From Microbacterium sp. (GTDB lineage Bacteria; Actinomycetota; Actinomycetes; Actinomycetales; Microbacteriaceae): a stretch of DNA of 64,000 bases. The position numbers and the translations under genes were made by a program. Location: positions 124,001-188,000 of the forward strand of contig JAFKIL010000005.1 in the NCBI GenBank assembly GCA_017306415.1. Reading direction: 5' to 3'. The notes below the pieces were generated by a model. The model made no database searches and was not told where the DNA came from. It saw only the letters and a program-made list of their open reading frames with translations. The stretch's first letter is position 1. The number at the start of each line of letters is the position of its first letter. Below are positions 17,601 through 25,608 of this stretch, one piece after another.

Positions 17601-18431
17601 GAGGCCGGCAACCTCTACGTCAACCGCGGCATCACCGGGGCGATCGTGCAGCGGCAGCCCTTCGGCGGCTGGAAGCGGTCGTCGGTCGGTGCGGGAGCCA
17701 AGGCGGGCGGGCCGAACTATCTCATCGGCCTCGGGTCGTGGCGTCCGTCCGCGGGGGCGACCGGGTCGGCGACGCTGCACCTGCGCGGCCTCGACTCGCG
17801 CATCACGGCGATCATCGAGGCGGCGCAGCCCTCGCTCGCGTACGAGCAGTTCGACTGGCTGCGCCGCGCCGCCCTGTCGGACGCGATCGCGTGGGACCGC
17901 GAGTTCGGCCAGGTCCGCGACGTCTCGCACCTCGGCGTCGAGCGCAACCTCTTCCGCTACCGCCCGGTGGCGTCGGCGGTGCGGGCGACGGCGGATGCCG
18001 GGTGGCCCGCGACGCTGCGCGTCGCACTCGCCGCCGTCCGCGCCGGTGCACCGTTCACGCTGAGCGCCGCCGCCGGCCTGCCTCCTGAGGTTCGGCGGGC
18101 GCTGAGCGAGCTCGGGGTCGGCGTGTTCGTCGAGTCGGACGCGGAGTGGCTGCAGCGGCTGACCGCGCCCGACATCGTCGCCGCGGCGGCGGACGAGGCA
18201 TCCGCCCCCCGGCCGTCGCGCGTGCGGCTCGTCGGCGCGCCCGCGTCGGTGGGTGCCCTTCACCGTGCGCTGGCCGAGGCGGTCGCCGGCGACCCCGACC
18301 TCGCCGTCTACGCGGACGAGGTGACGACGGCCGGCCGGCTCGAGCTGCTGCCCTTCCTGCACGAGCAGGCGATCGCGATCACCGCGCACCGGTTCGGCAA
18401 CCCCGACCCGTGGTCGGAGGGCGTGATCTGA
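14673..18431 (+). CDS. putA: Bifunctional proline dehydrogenase / glutamate-semialdehyde dehydrogenase
   Basis: Oxidises proline to P5C with FAD, then glutamate semialdehyde to glutamate with NAD. The 1252 residues hold a PRODH barrel (about 30-430; VSVKVSAI, FLNLDMEEYRDLDLT, IKVRLVKGANLAMER, ATYGAKVDTDADY) and an ALDH module (about 560-1080; PPWNFPLAIPAGG, Glu794 in LLAETSGKN, Cys828 in GQKCSAAS, EEFFGPVLG). A 100-residue Ala/Asp-rich linker joins them. There is no N-terminal ribbon-helix-helix, so it should not autoregulate as E. coli PutA does; the divergent LysR is the likely regulator. A C-terminal domain of about 170 residues follows the ALDH module, as in longer PutA types. Confidence 0.93.
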   Translation: MTDEHTPDLASGAIALARRWVAEAAEITAAPAARRLAGVLHDAQGLPFTIGFVDGVMRPESLSAAASRLHRVAPLVPGFLPWYLRGAVRAGGVLAPVLPSPVVPIARRALRDLVGHLIVDARPEKLGPALEELRAGGHRLNLNLLGEAVLGAREAERRLAGIHELVRRADVDYVSVKVSAIVSHLTMWAFDEIVDEVVERLLPLYVSAAADGTFLNLDMEEYRDLDLTIAVFQRLLDDPRLRVLEAGIVLQAYLPDALPALDRLTAWAQERVDGGGAAIKVRLVKGANLAMERVDAVMHGWPLATYGAKVDTDADYLRCLDAAMQPERTRAVRLGVAGHNLFDVAYAWLLAGERGVRGDIEFEMLLGMAQGQVEAVSREVGHVLLYVPVVRPDEFDVAISYLVRRLEENASEENFLSAAFDLHDDPALFERERERFVASLARAADPALPTGPNRTQDRATESAADAGDAASAGDPAHAEGSRAQTRLLRDAPAPEDGGLTQAVLGIARSAAGDAGLDTTPVGRSAEEVLFGGQAFVETAIYAPRESGTRAAGAPGFRNAPDSDPALPANRAWARGILARVETSTAGDATIDAARVGDAAALEAVLTRVREAAALWGARPAVERSAVLQAAARSLGARRGLLIEVAASETGKVFAEADVEVSEAVDMARYYAATARELDSVSGAVFVPSRVTVVAPPWNFPLAIPAGGVLAALAAGSGVVFKPAHLSRRCAAVIAEALWDAGVPRDLLALVALDDRELGERLISHAGVDRVILTGAYETAALFRSWRPDLPLLAETSGKNAIVIAPSADIDLAVADLVKSAFGHAGQKCSAASLAILVGPVGHSQRFARQLVDAVTSLRVGPPSVPTSEIGPVIEVPHGKLAWALTTLDEGERWLVEPRLLDLGPETAGRYWTPGVRVGVRPGSRFHREEFFGPVLGIMHASSLAHAIELQNGVEYGLTAGLHTQNPDDLELWLDRVEAGNLYVNRGITGAIVQRQPFGGWKRSSVGAGAKAGGPNYLIGLGSWRPSAGATGSATLHLRGLDSRITAIIEAAQPSLAYEQFDWLRRAALSDAIAWDREFGQVRDVSHLGVERNLFRYRPVASAVRATADAGWPATLRVALAAVRAGAPFTLSAAAGLPPEVRRALSELGVGVFVESDAEWLQRLTAPDIVAAAADEASAPRPSRVRLVGAPASVGALHRALAEAVAGDPDLAVYADEVTTAGRLELLPFLHEQAIAITAHRFGNPDPWSEGVI

Positions 18432-18459
18432 GGGGCGGGTGGGGTTCGGGTCCACGTCC

Positions 18460-18465
18460 TATCGT
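18460..18465 (+). promoter_or_regulatory. -10 element of the PLP decarboxylase gene
   Basis: TATCGT ends 6 nt before the ATG at 18472. The gene therefore has its own promoter although only 40 nt separate it from putA. Confidence 0.45.
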
Positions 18466-18471
18466 TGTCGC

Positions 18472-19848
18472 ATGACCGATCCCGCCCGCATGCACGCCAT
18501 CTCGCACGAGACGACCGCGATCGTCGAGGACGTGCTCGACTACGCCCGGCGGCGCGCGCTGTACGAGGACATCCCCCTCGACAAGCCGCTCAACCCGCGC
18601 GACCTCGCCCGCCTGGCGCCGAACACGATCACCGACCGCGGGATCGGCGCCCGTCGGGCCGCTGCGCTGTTCGAGAACGTGCTGGCCCCCGCGTGCCTCT
18701 CGACCGATCATCCCGGGTACCTGTCGTTCATCCCGTCGGCGCCGAGCAAGGCCGCCGTCGCGTTCGACGTGATCGTGTCGGCGTCGTCGGTCTACGGCGG
18801 CTCGTGGCTCGAAGGCGCCGGGGTCGTGTACGCCGAGAACGAGGTGCTGCACTGGCTCGCGTCCGAGTTCGGGCTGCCCGAGGGGTCGGGCGGCGTGTTC
18901 GTCCAGGGCGGGACGATCGGCAACCTCTCCGCGCTGGTGGCGGCACGGGATGCCGCGCGCCGACGCAACCGCGTGGCCGAGGTCGCCGACCCCGACCGGT
19001 GGGTCGTCGTCTGCAGCGCGGAGGCGCATTCGTCGATCGCGTCCGCGGCATCCGTCATGGACGTCGAGGTCGTGACCGCCGCCCCCGACGCGGGCGGGCG
19101 GCTGCACGGGGATGCGGTGGCCGCCGCGCTCGACGCGCACGGCGACGCGGTGTTCGCGGTGGTGGCGACCGGCGGCACGACGAACTTCGGGATCGTCGAC
19201 GACATCGCCTCGATCGCGTCCGTGACCACCGAGCGCGGGGTGTGGCTGCACGTCGACGGGGCGTACGGGCTCGCGGCGATGCTCGTTGACCGGATGCGGC
19301 CGGCGTTCGAGGGGGTGGAGTTCGCCGACTCGCTCATCGTCGACCCGCACAAGTGGCTGTTCGCGCCGTTCGACGCCTGCGCGCTGATCTACCGCGACCC
19401 GGCGGGCGCGCGCCTCGCCCACACCCAGCACGCCGAGTACCTCGACACGCTCACCGACAGCGCCGACTGGAATCCGTCCGACCTCGCCATCCAGCTCACC
19501 CGCCGCGCCCGCGGGCTGCCGCTGTGGTTCTCGCTCGCCACGCACGGCACCGCGCAGTACCGGGCGACGATCGACCACGGCATCCGGCTCGCGCGGCGGA
19601 TCGCCGACGAGATCGAGGCGCGCGACGGGCTGTCACTCGTGCGGGAGCCGCAGCTCTCGGTCGTCGTGTTCCGCCGGGACGGCTGGACCCTCGCCGACTA
19701 CCAGGCGTGGTCCGACCGGCTGCTCGACGATCAGGTCGGCTTCGTCGTCCCCAGCGCCCACGCGGGCGAGCCGGTGCTGCGCTTCGCGATCATCAGCCCG
19801 CTCACGACCTGGGAGAAGCTGGTCGAGATCCTCGACACCCTGGCCTGA
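18472..19848 (+). CDS. PLP-dependent group II decarboxylase / aspartate aminotransferase-fold enzyme
   Basis: A 458-residue pyridoxal phosphate enzyme of the aromatic amino acid/glutamate decarboxylase type. Visible are HPGYLSFIPSAPS, the substrate-site segment GGVFVQGGTIGNLSAL, the cofactor aspartate in LHVDGAYG and the Schiff-base Lys294 in VDPHKWLF. Real substrates of this actinobacterial branch are not evident; aromatic L-amino acids are the default. It follows putA by 40 nt but seems to have its own leaderless promoter. A sphingosine-phosphate-lyase-like role is less likely. Confidence 0.83.
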   Translation: MTDPARMHAISHETTAIVEDVLDYARRRALYEDIPLDKPLNPRDLARLAPNTITDRGIGARRAAALFENVLAPACLSTDHPGYLSFIPSAPSKAAVAFDVIVSASSVYGGSWLEGAGVVYAENEVLHWLASEFGLPEGSGGVFVQGGTIGNLSALVAARDAARRRNRVAEVADPDRWVVVCSAEAHSSIASAASVMDVEVVTAAPDAGGRLHGDAVAAALDAHGDAVFAVVATGGTTNFGIVDDIASIASVTTERGVWLHVDGAYGLAAMLVDRMRPAFEGVEFADSLIVDPHKWLFAPFDACALIYRDPAGARLAHTQHAEYLDTLTDSADWNPSDLAIQLTRRARGLPLWFSLATHGTAQYRATIDHGIRLARRIADEIEARDGLSLVREPQLSVVVFRRDGWTLADYQAWSDRLLDDQVGFVVPSAHAGEPVLRFAIISPLTTWEKLVEILDTLA

Positions 19849-19875
19849 CCGCGCGGACCTGGGCTGCCGGCCTGC

Positions 19876-19962
19876 GTGCGCGAAAACTCGGACGCCTCGG
19901 GCGACACGCCGGCCCCGGATGCCGCTGCCCGGCGTGTCGTGCGGGACGGTCCGCGTTTTGCA
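19876..19962. repeat. CGACACGCCG-family hairpin element, copy 1
   Basis: The element starts GCGCGAAAACTCGGACG. Its inner arms CGACACGCCGG (19902-19912) and CCGGCGTGTCG (19929-19939) pair perfectly around a loop containing CGGATGCC. Outer arms ending in CCGCGTTTTGC are imperfect. It fills the gap between the converging decarboxylase and kinase genes. A second copy lies at 26955-27036. Confidence 0.7.
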
Positions 19963-20004
19963 ACCGCGGCACCGCCGTTCGACGGTGGTCAGACCGCGCG
20001 CGGG

Positions 20005-21015
20005 TCAGACCGGCGCGGCGGCAGCCGAGGCCGGCGACAGGGCGGACGCGAGACGCCCGAGCGCGTCGGGGGCAGCGCCGAGGGCCGCAGCGGCGAGAAG
20101 GGCTGCGCCGACGACGGGCGGTGCGTCCACCACGACGGGCCGCGCGTGCGGAGCGTGCTCCGCGAGGCGCTGCCGGACGCCGCGCATCAGGCGCTCGTCG
20201 CCCCCGGCCACCACCCCGCCCCCGAGGACCACCGGAATGCCGGCGCCGAGCAGATCGAGGCGGCGGAGGGCGGCGGCCGCGAGCGCGACGATCTCCTCGG
20301 CCTGCCGGTCGACGAGGCCGGCGGCCACCGCATCCCCGTCCGAGGCCGCCGCGAACACCGCGGGCGCCACGGCGGACAGCGCGGCCATCGGCAGACGCCC
20401 GAAGTGGAGCGCGCGGATCACATCGTCCACCGACCCGAGGCCGAGCGCGACCGGCACCGCCCCGGTCAGGGCGGTCTCCGGTCCGCGCCCGTCGACCGCC
20501 CGCGCCGCGTGCCACAGCGCCTGCTCGCCGAGCTGCCACCCGCCGCCCCAGTCGCCGCTGATGGCGCCGAGCGCGGGGAAGCGCACCACGCGGCCGTCCC
20601 GCCGCACGCCGATCGCATTGATGCCCGTGCCGCACACGACCGCGGCGGCATCCGGCTCGTCGGTCCCCGCCCGCAGCAGAGCGAACAGATCGTTCTCGAT
20701 GACGAGCGCCTCGGCATCCGCGGGTGCCCAGGATGCCGCGGCCGCTGCGGCCCGGAAGGCGGCGTACTCCTCGGGGAGGTCCACGCCGGAGAGGTAGCAG
20801 TGCACCCGCACGGGCGCCGCACCGAGCTGCGCGATCAGCGCGCCCACGAGCCCGTCGACGACGCCGAGGGCACGGTCGAGTCCGAGGATCTGCGGACTCG
20901 ACCCTCCCGCCCGCGCCCGCGCGAGCACCGCGCCGCTCGCGTCCACCGCGAGCGCATCCGTCTTGCCGCCGCCGCCGTCGATCGCGATCGCGTACTGCGG
21001 ATGGGCCCGCGTCAC
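20005..21015 (-). CDS. BadF/BcrA-type sugar kinase (N-acetylglucosamine kinase-like)
   Basis: A 336-residue ASKHA-fold kinase. The phosphate-1 motif is AIDGGGGKTDALAVD, with GTGINAIGVR and SGDWGGGWQLGEQAL further on, and GGGVVAGGDERL near the C-terminus. These fit the eukaryotic-type GlcNAc kinase/BadF group. It is the last gene of the sugar operon; its GTG overlaps the GH4 stop. It probably phosphorylates either the imported glycoside, which GH4 would then split, or the released sugar. The substrate is not determined by sequence. Confidence 0.82.
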   Translation of the reverse strand: MTRAHPQYAIAIDGGGGKTDALAVDASGAVLARARAGGSSPQILGLDRALGVVDGLVGALIAQLGAAPVRVHCYLSGVDLPEEYAAFRAAAAAASWAPADAEALVIENDLFALLRAGTDEPDAAAVVCGTGINAIGVRRDGRVVRFPALGAISGDWGGGWQLGEQALWHAARAVDGRGPETALTGAVPVALGLGSVDDVIRALHFGRLPMAALSAVAPAVFAAASDGDAVAAGLVDRQAEEIVALAAAALRRLDLLGAGIPVVLGGGVVAGGDERLMRGVRQRLAEHAPHARPVVVDAPPVVGAALLAAAALGAAPDALGRLASALSPASAAAAPV

Positions 21016-22280
21016 GCCCACGCGAGGTGCTCCCGGTTCGCGGTGACGAGCAGGTCGGTGAGCTTCTCGGCGCGGTCGTACTGCTGCACGAGCGGGTGGG
21101 CCGTCATCGCGCGGAGCACCCGATCGCGGCCGCCGTGGACCGCGGCATCCAGGGCCAGGCGCTCGTACCCGGCGACGTGCGCGATCAGCCCCGCCACATC
21201 GTCGGGCAGCGGTTCCACCGGCAGTGCCGCGACGCCGGATGCCCCGACCGTCGCCGGAACCTCGATGACGTGGTCGTCGGGGAGGAAGGGCAGGGTGCCG
21301 TCGTTGCGGAGGTTGACGACCTGGACGTCGCCGTGGTCGGTCCGCAGCGACGCGATGAGGTCCACCGCCGCCTCGGAGTAGAAGGCGCCGCCGCGCTTCG
21401 CGAGCGCCTCGGGCTTCGTGTCCTGCGCGGGGTCGGCGTACAGCTCGAGGAGCTGACGCTCGACGTCCTGCACGGCATCGGCTCGGGTCGGGGCGCCGAG
21501 CTGCTCGCGCAGCACCTCGTCGTGCGCGTAGTAGTAGCGCAGGTAATAAGACGGGAGCATCCCGAGGAGGTCGAGCAGGTGCGCGGGCAGCTCGACATCG
21601 GCCGCGAGCTCGTCGCGCCGCGATGACAGCAGCCCCGGCAGCGCATCGCGCTCCCCGTCCGCGTCGGAGACCCAGGCGTGCCGCTCCCACGTGAGGTGGT
21701 TGAGGCCGACGTGTCCGAGCTGCACGCGCTCGGGCGCGACGTCGAGCATGCGCGCGAACGACCGCTGGAAGCCGATCGCCACGTTGCACAGGCCCACCGC
21801 CCGATGACCCTCCTGGAGGAGGGCGCGGGTGACGATGCCGACCGGGTTCGTGAAGTCGACGATCCAGGCATCCGGCTTCGCGTGCCGCCGCACCGCATCC
21901 GCGACGCGCAGCACCACCGGGACCGTGCGCAGCGCCTTCGCGAAGCCGCCGGGTCCCGTGGTCTCCTGCCCGATGCATCCGCATTCGTGCGGCCACGTCT
22001 CGTCGCCGCGCCGCGCATCCTGCCCGCCGACGCGGAGCTGGATGAGGACCGCGTCGGCATCCGACACCCCGGCAACGAGATCCCCGGTCACGCGGATGCG
22101 GCCGGAGTGGCCGGCGGCGCGGAACATCCGCTCGCTCATCCCTCCGACGAGCCGCAGCCGCTCGGGGTCCGGGTCGACGAGCCACAGCTCCTCGATCGGC
22201 AGCTCCGCACGCATGCGGGCGAACCCGTCGACGAGCTCGGGGGTATAGGTGGATCCGCCACCCACGACGGCGAGCTTCAC
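21012..22280 (-). CDS. Glycoside hydrolase family 4 (6-phospho-beta-glucosidase-like)
   Basis: A 422-residue NAD- and metal-dependent glycosidase. The N-terminal nucleotide motif is LAVVGGGSTYTPELVDGF. Metal ligands of the family are visible as the Cys in GLCNVAIGF and the His in LGHVGLNHLTW, with DFTNPVGIVT between. GH4 cleaves through a redox elimination mechanism and includes 6-phospho-alpha/beta-glucosidases and alpha-galactosidases. The 6-phospho-beta-glucosidase subgroup fits best. The operon imports by ABC rather than PTS, so a phosphorylated substrate would need the adjacent kinase. The gap to the permease is 49 nt. Confidence 0.87.
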   Translation of the reverse strand: MKLAVVGGGSTYTPELVDGFARMRAELPIEELWLVDPDPERLRLVGGMSERMFRAAGHSGRIRVTGDLVAGVSDADAVLIQLRVGGQDARRGDETWPHECGCIGQETTGPGGFAKALRTVPVVLRVADAVRRHAKPDAWIVDFTNPVGIVTRALLQEGHRAVGLCNVAIGFQRSFARMLDVAPERVQLGHVGLNHLTWERHAWVSDADGERDALPGLLSSRRDELAADVELPAHLLDLLGMLPSYYLRYYYAHDEVLREQLGAPTRADAVQDVERQLLELYADPAQDTKPEALAKRGGAFYSEAAVDLIASLRTDHGDVQVVNLRNDGTLPFLPDDHVIEVPATVGASGVAALPVEPLPDDVAGLIAHVAGYERLALDAAVHGGRDRVLRAMTAHPLVQQYDRAEKLTDLLVTANREHLAWA

Positions 22281-22329
22281 AGACTCATCCCTTCCGCTTT
22301 CCGTTCCGCGTTCCTCCGGGCGACCGCGG

Positions 22330-23223
22330 TCATCCCTTCACGCCTGTCAATGTCACGCCCTCGACGAACGCGCGCTGCGCGAAGAAGAACACGATCACGA
22401 TCGGCACCGTGACGATGAGGGTCATCGCCATCGTGATGCCCCAGTCCGTGCCGTGCGCCCCGCGGAAGCTGGCAAGGCCGTAGGCGATCGGCCACGCGTC
22501 GCTGTTCTCGGACGTGTAGAGCAGCGGGCCGAAGTAGTCGTTCCACGACGCGAAGAACATGAAGATCGCGGCTGCCGCGATGCCGGGGCGCGCCATCGGC
22601 AGCATCACGCGCCACAGCACGCTGAACTCGCCCGCGCCGTCGATGCGCGCGGCGTCCGCGTACTCCGTCGGGATCGTCAGGAAGAACTGCCGCAGCAGGA
22701 ACACCGAGAACGCGTCGCCGAGCAGGTTCGGCAGGATGAGCGGCCACAGCGTGCCGGTGAGACCGAGCTGCGACCACATCACGTAGATCGGCACCGCCGT
22801 CACCTGCGGCGGCAGCAGCATCGCCACGATGATCGCGACGAACAGCGCGTTGGAGCCCCGGAAGCGCACCTTCGCGAGGGCGTAGGCCGCGGGCACGCTC
22901 GACAGGAGCATGAACAGGGTCGCGAGGACGGCGTAGAGCAGCGAATTGCCGAACCACCGCAGGAGGGGCGCCTCGGTGAACGCGCGCACGTAGTTGCCGA
23001 GGGTGAAGGGCTGCGGCCACAGTGCTCCGGTGAGCGTCTGGTTGCTCGTCATGAACGACGTGAGCAGCACGAACACCACCGGGAACAGGAAGAGGAGCGC
23101 GAGGACCACGAGCACCGCGTGCTCGGCGATCCACAGCAGCACCGTGCTCGGGCGGCGCACCCGGCGCCGGGTGGGGGCGGCGGCCGGATCGAGGACCGCG
23201 GTCGCGGCATCCATCGTCGTCAT
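22330..23223 (-). CDS. Sugar ABC transporter permease (MalG type)
   Basis: A 297-residue inner membrane permease with six predicted helices and the EAA-type loop EYADAARIDGAGEFSVLWRV. The ATG at 23223 overlaps the stop of the partner permease (ATGA). With the MalF-type permease and lipoprotein encoded upstream it forms a CUT1 importer. No ATPase gene is present in the operon, so a shared MsiK-like ATPase encoded elsewhere is presumed, as is usual in actinobacteria. Confidence 0.92.
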   Translation of the reverse strand: MTTMDAATAVLDPAAAPTRRRVRRPSTVLLWIAEHAVLVVLALLFLFPVVFVLLTSFMTSNQTLTGALWPQPFTLGNYVRAFTEAPLLRWFGNSLLYAVLATLFMLLSSVPAAYALAKVRFRGSNALFVAIIVAMLLPPQVTAVPIYVMWSQLGLTGTLWPLILPNLLGDAFSVFLLRQFFLTIPTEYADAARIDGAGEFSVLWRVMLPMARPGIAAAAIFMFFASWNDYFGPLLYTSENSDAWPIAYGLASFRGAHGTDWGITMAMTLIVTVPIVIVFFFAQRAFVEGVTLTGVKG

Positions 23224-24212
23224 CGTGCTCCCTCCGGGGTGAACGCCTTGACGCGGCGCAGGAGCAGCACCAGGAACAGGGCGGCGACGACGAAGAGCAC
23301 CACGGCCATCGCGCTCGCGTAGCCGAGCTGGTAGTTGCTGAAGCCGCGCACGTACAGCCACTGCGTGTAGGTGAGGAGGGAGTCGTCGGGGTAGCCGATG
23401 ACGTCGCCCGATCCGCCGCCGACCGTGGCCTTGCCGCTCGCGACCGTCGACGCGACGGCGGCCTCGGTGAAGTACTGCAGCGCGGCGATGATCCCGGTGA
23501 TCACGGCGAACAGCAGCACCGGGCCCATGCTCGGGAGGGTCACGTACCGCACCTTCTGCAGGCCGTTCGCGCCGTCGAGGGATGCCGCCTCGTACTGCTC
23601 GGTCGGAACGTCGAGGAGCGACGCCAGGAAGATGATCATGATGTCGCCCATCACCCAGATCCCGAGGATCACGAGCGACGGCTTCGACCACGCCGGGTCG
23701 TTGAACCACAGCGGTCCGGTGATGCCGAACGCCTTGAGCACCTGGTTGACCGGGCCCGTGCCGGGGTTGAAGAGGAAGACGAACGCCACGACGCTCGCCA
23801 CCGGCGGCACGAGGGACGGGAGGTAGAACAGGGTGCGCCAGAACCCCGACGCGGTGCGGGCGCGGGCGAGCAGGCCTGCGATGCACAGCGCGGTGATGAT
23901 CCGGATGGGCACGAGGAACACGACGAACCACAGCGTGTTCAGCACCGCCGTGCCGATCAGCGGATCCTGCGTGAAGAGGTACGTGTAGTTCCGCAGCCCG
24001 ATCCAGACCGGCGGCGAGACGAGGTTGAAGCTCGTGAACGAGTAGTACACGCTCGCGATCAGCGGGTACACGAAGAAGATCAGCAGCCCGAGCAGCACCG
24101 GGCCGATGAGGGCGAGGACGACGAGGCGTCGCCGCAGCGCCGCGCGCGAGCGTCGGGGCGCGGGGCGGACGGCTGTCGCCGCCCGCCCGCGCACCGGTGC
24201 GGTCGTGGTCAC
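23220..24212 (-). CDS. Sugar ABC transporter permease (MalF type)
   Basis: A 330-residue permease with about six helices, starting near LALIGPVLLGLLIFFVYPLIA, and an EAA-type loop EQYEAASLDGANGLQKVRYV. The GTG start shares a base with the stop of the binding protein gene (TAGTG). Together with the next permease it makes the membrane channel for the CUT1 importer of this operon. Confidence 0.92.
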   Translation of the reverse strand: MTTTAPVRGRAATAVRPAPRRSRAALRRRLVVLALIGPVLLGLLIFFVYPLIASVYYSFTSFNLVSPPVWIGLRNYTYLFTQDPLIGTAVLNTLWFVVFLVPIRIITALCIAGLLARARTASGFWRTLFYLPSLVPPVASVVAFVFLFNPGTGPVNQVLKAFGITGPLWFNDPAWSKPSLVILGIWVMGDIMIIFLASLLDVPTEQYEAASLDGANGLQKVRYVTLPSMGPVLLFAVITGIIAALQYFTEAAVASTVASGKATVGGGSGDVIGYPDDSLLTYTQWLYVRGFSNYQLGYASAMAVVLFVVAALFLVLLLRRVKAFTPEGAR

Positions 24213-25552
24213 TAGGGGCCCGTCGTCAGCGCGAGCGCGTCGTTGATCTGCTTGTCGACGTTCTTCAGGCCCGCCTGCAGGTCGCCGCCCGATCCGGACT
24301 GGTACTTCGTCCAGAAGTCGTTGAACGTCTGCTGGTACCCCGCGCCGACCGGGCTCGGGGGCGTCGTGGCGGAGTGCGGGCTCTGCATCACGTCGAGGAA
24401 CGTCTGGAACTGCGGAGGCAGGCTCAGGTTCGACGACCCCAGCGCGTCCTTCGTCGTGGGCACGTTGCCGAGGCCGTTCGCGAGCTTCACGATGGCATCG
24501 GTGTCGGTCGTCAGGTACTTCAGGAGCGCCCACGCCAGCTCGGGGTTCTTCGAGCCCTTGCCGATGCCGGCGATGTTGCCGGTGATGTAGCCGCCGCCGT
24601 ACAGGTCGGTGTGGTCGTCCGCGGTCGGGAACGGAGCGGTGCCGTAGTTCAGCCCGGGCTTCTGGTCCTTGATGAAGGCGACGCGCCACTCGCCGTCGAG
24701 GTTCATCGCGACCTGGCCGGTCTGGAACGCGTTGTCGGCGGAGAACTCCTGCCCGAGGCCCGCGCTGAAGGCGTTGAGCTTGTCGTACCCGATCTTCTTG
24801 ACGAACGCGGACTGCCACTGGATCAGCTGGGTCCACCCCGGCGACGAGCTGATGGCGGACTTGCCGTCCTTCGTCAGCCACTGCGCGTCGGCGGCGGGAC
24901 CGTAGTGCGCCGCGGCGTTCTCCGCCCAGCCCATCAGCGGGTTGAAGCCCAGCGTCTTGATCGACCCGTCCGCGTTGTACGTCGTCATCTTCACGGCCAT
25001 GTCCTCGAGCTCGGTGAGCGTCTTGGGCGGGGCCGAGTAGCCGAACTTCGCCAGGATGTCCTTGTTGTAGTACAGGCCGTACACGTCGGCGAGCATCGGC
25101 ATCGCGCAGCGCGTCCCGTCGAACTCGGTGTACGAGCGGGTCGTGTCCGAGAGCTGGTTCAGGTCGACGCCGTCGCGCTTGATGTAGGGAGACAGGTCGA
25201 GGAACGCCCCGGAAGAGCAGAAGCTGCCGACGATGTCGGTCGAGTACGAGACGCCGACGTCGACGCTCTTGCCCGCGGCGATCGCCTTCGTGAGCTTCTC
25301 GTCGTCCTGGCCGCTGTGCACGTCGACCTTCACATCCGGGTACTTCTTCTCGAAGTCGTCGACGACGGACTGGATGACCTTCGCCTCCCGATCGCTGAAG
25401 AAGTGCCAGAGCGACACGGTTCCCTTGAGGTGGGTGGGCGCCGCCGAGGCGACGCTCGGGCTGCCGCCCGACGAGCCGGAGCATCCGGCCAGGGCGATCG
25501 CGCCCGCGACCGCGAGTGCGGCGACGGCGGCGAGCCGCTTGGTGGTGATCAC
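24212..25552 (-). CDS. Sugar ABC transporter substrate-binding lipoprotein
   Basis: A 446-residue extracytoplasmic binding protein of the MalE/UgpB type. The GTG at 25552 has GAGAGG about 9 nt ahead and gives a lipoprotein signal with lipobox ALAGC (Cys24). Features of the fold include LKGTVSLWHFFSDREAKV near the mature N-terminus, DVYGLYYNKDILAKFGY, and FSADNAFQTGQVAMNLDGEW. It captures an oligosaccharide at the cell surface. The GH4 and kinase genes suggest a beta-linked di- or trisaccharide, by inference. Confidence 0.92.
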   Translation of the reverse strand: MITTKRLAAVAALAVAGAIALAGCSGSSGGSPSVASAAPTHLKGTVSLWHFFSDREAKVIQSVVDDFEKKYPDVKVDVHSGQDDEKLTKAIAAGKSVDVGVSYSTDIVGSFCSSGAFLDLSPYIKRDGVDLNQLSDTTRSYTEFDGTRCAMPMLADVYGLYYNKDILAKFGYSAPPKTLTELEDMAVKMTTYNADGSIKTLGFNPLMGWAENAAAHYGPAADAQWLTKDGKSAISSSPGWTQLIQWQSAFVKKIGYDKLNAFSAGLGQEFSADNAFQTGQVAMNLDGEWRVAFIKDQKPGLNYGTAPFPTADDHTDLYGGGYITGNIAGIGKGSKNPELAWALLKYLTTDTDAIVKLANGLGNVPTTKDALGSSNLSLPPQFQTFLDVMQSPHSATTPPSPVGAGYQQTFNDFWTKYQSGSGGDLQAGLKNVDKQINDALALTTGP

Positions 25553-25608
25553 GTGGTGACCTCTCTTCCGTGGGGGATGGGGTGGTGCCGGGGTGGAGGT
25601 GGTGCAGG

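Noticed and set aside
15393-18455. Open frame of about 1000 codons antisense to putA, and similar long frames opposite other genes (for example 1472-3253, 36231-38978, 55483-58482)
   Set aside because: Translations are His/Arg/Glu-rich low complexity without domains, and they mirror well-recognised genes; such shadows are expected at this GC content.
19876-19962. Ordinary rho-independent terminator
   Set aside because: There is no T-run after the stem, and the second copy lies between divergent genes where no transcript ends.
21012-22280. Malate/lactate dehydrogenase
   Set aside because: The N-terminal nucleotide fold is similar, but the GH4-specific Cys and His metal motifs and the operon context decide for a glycosidase.
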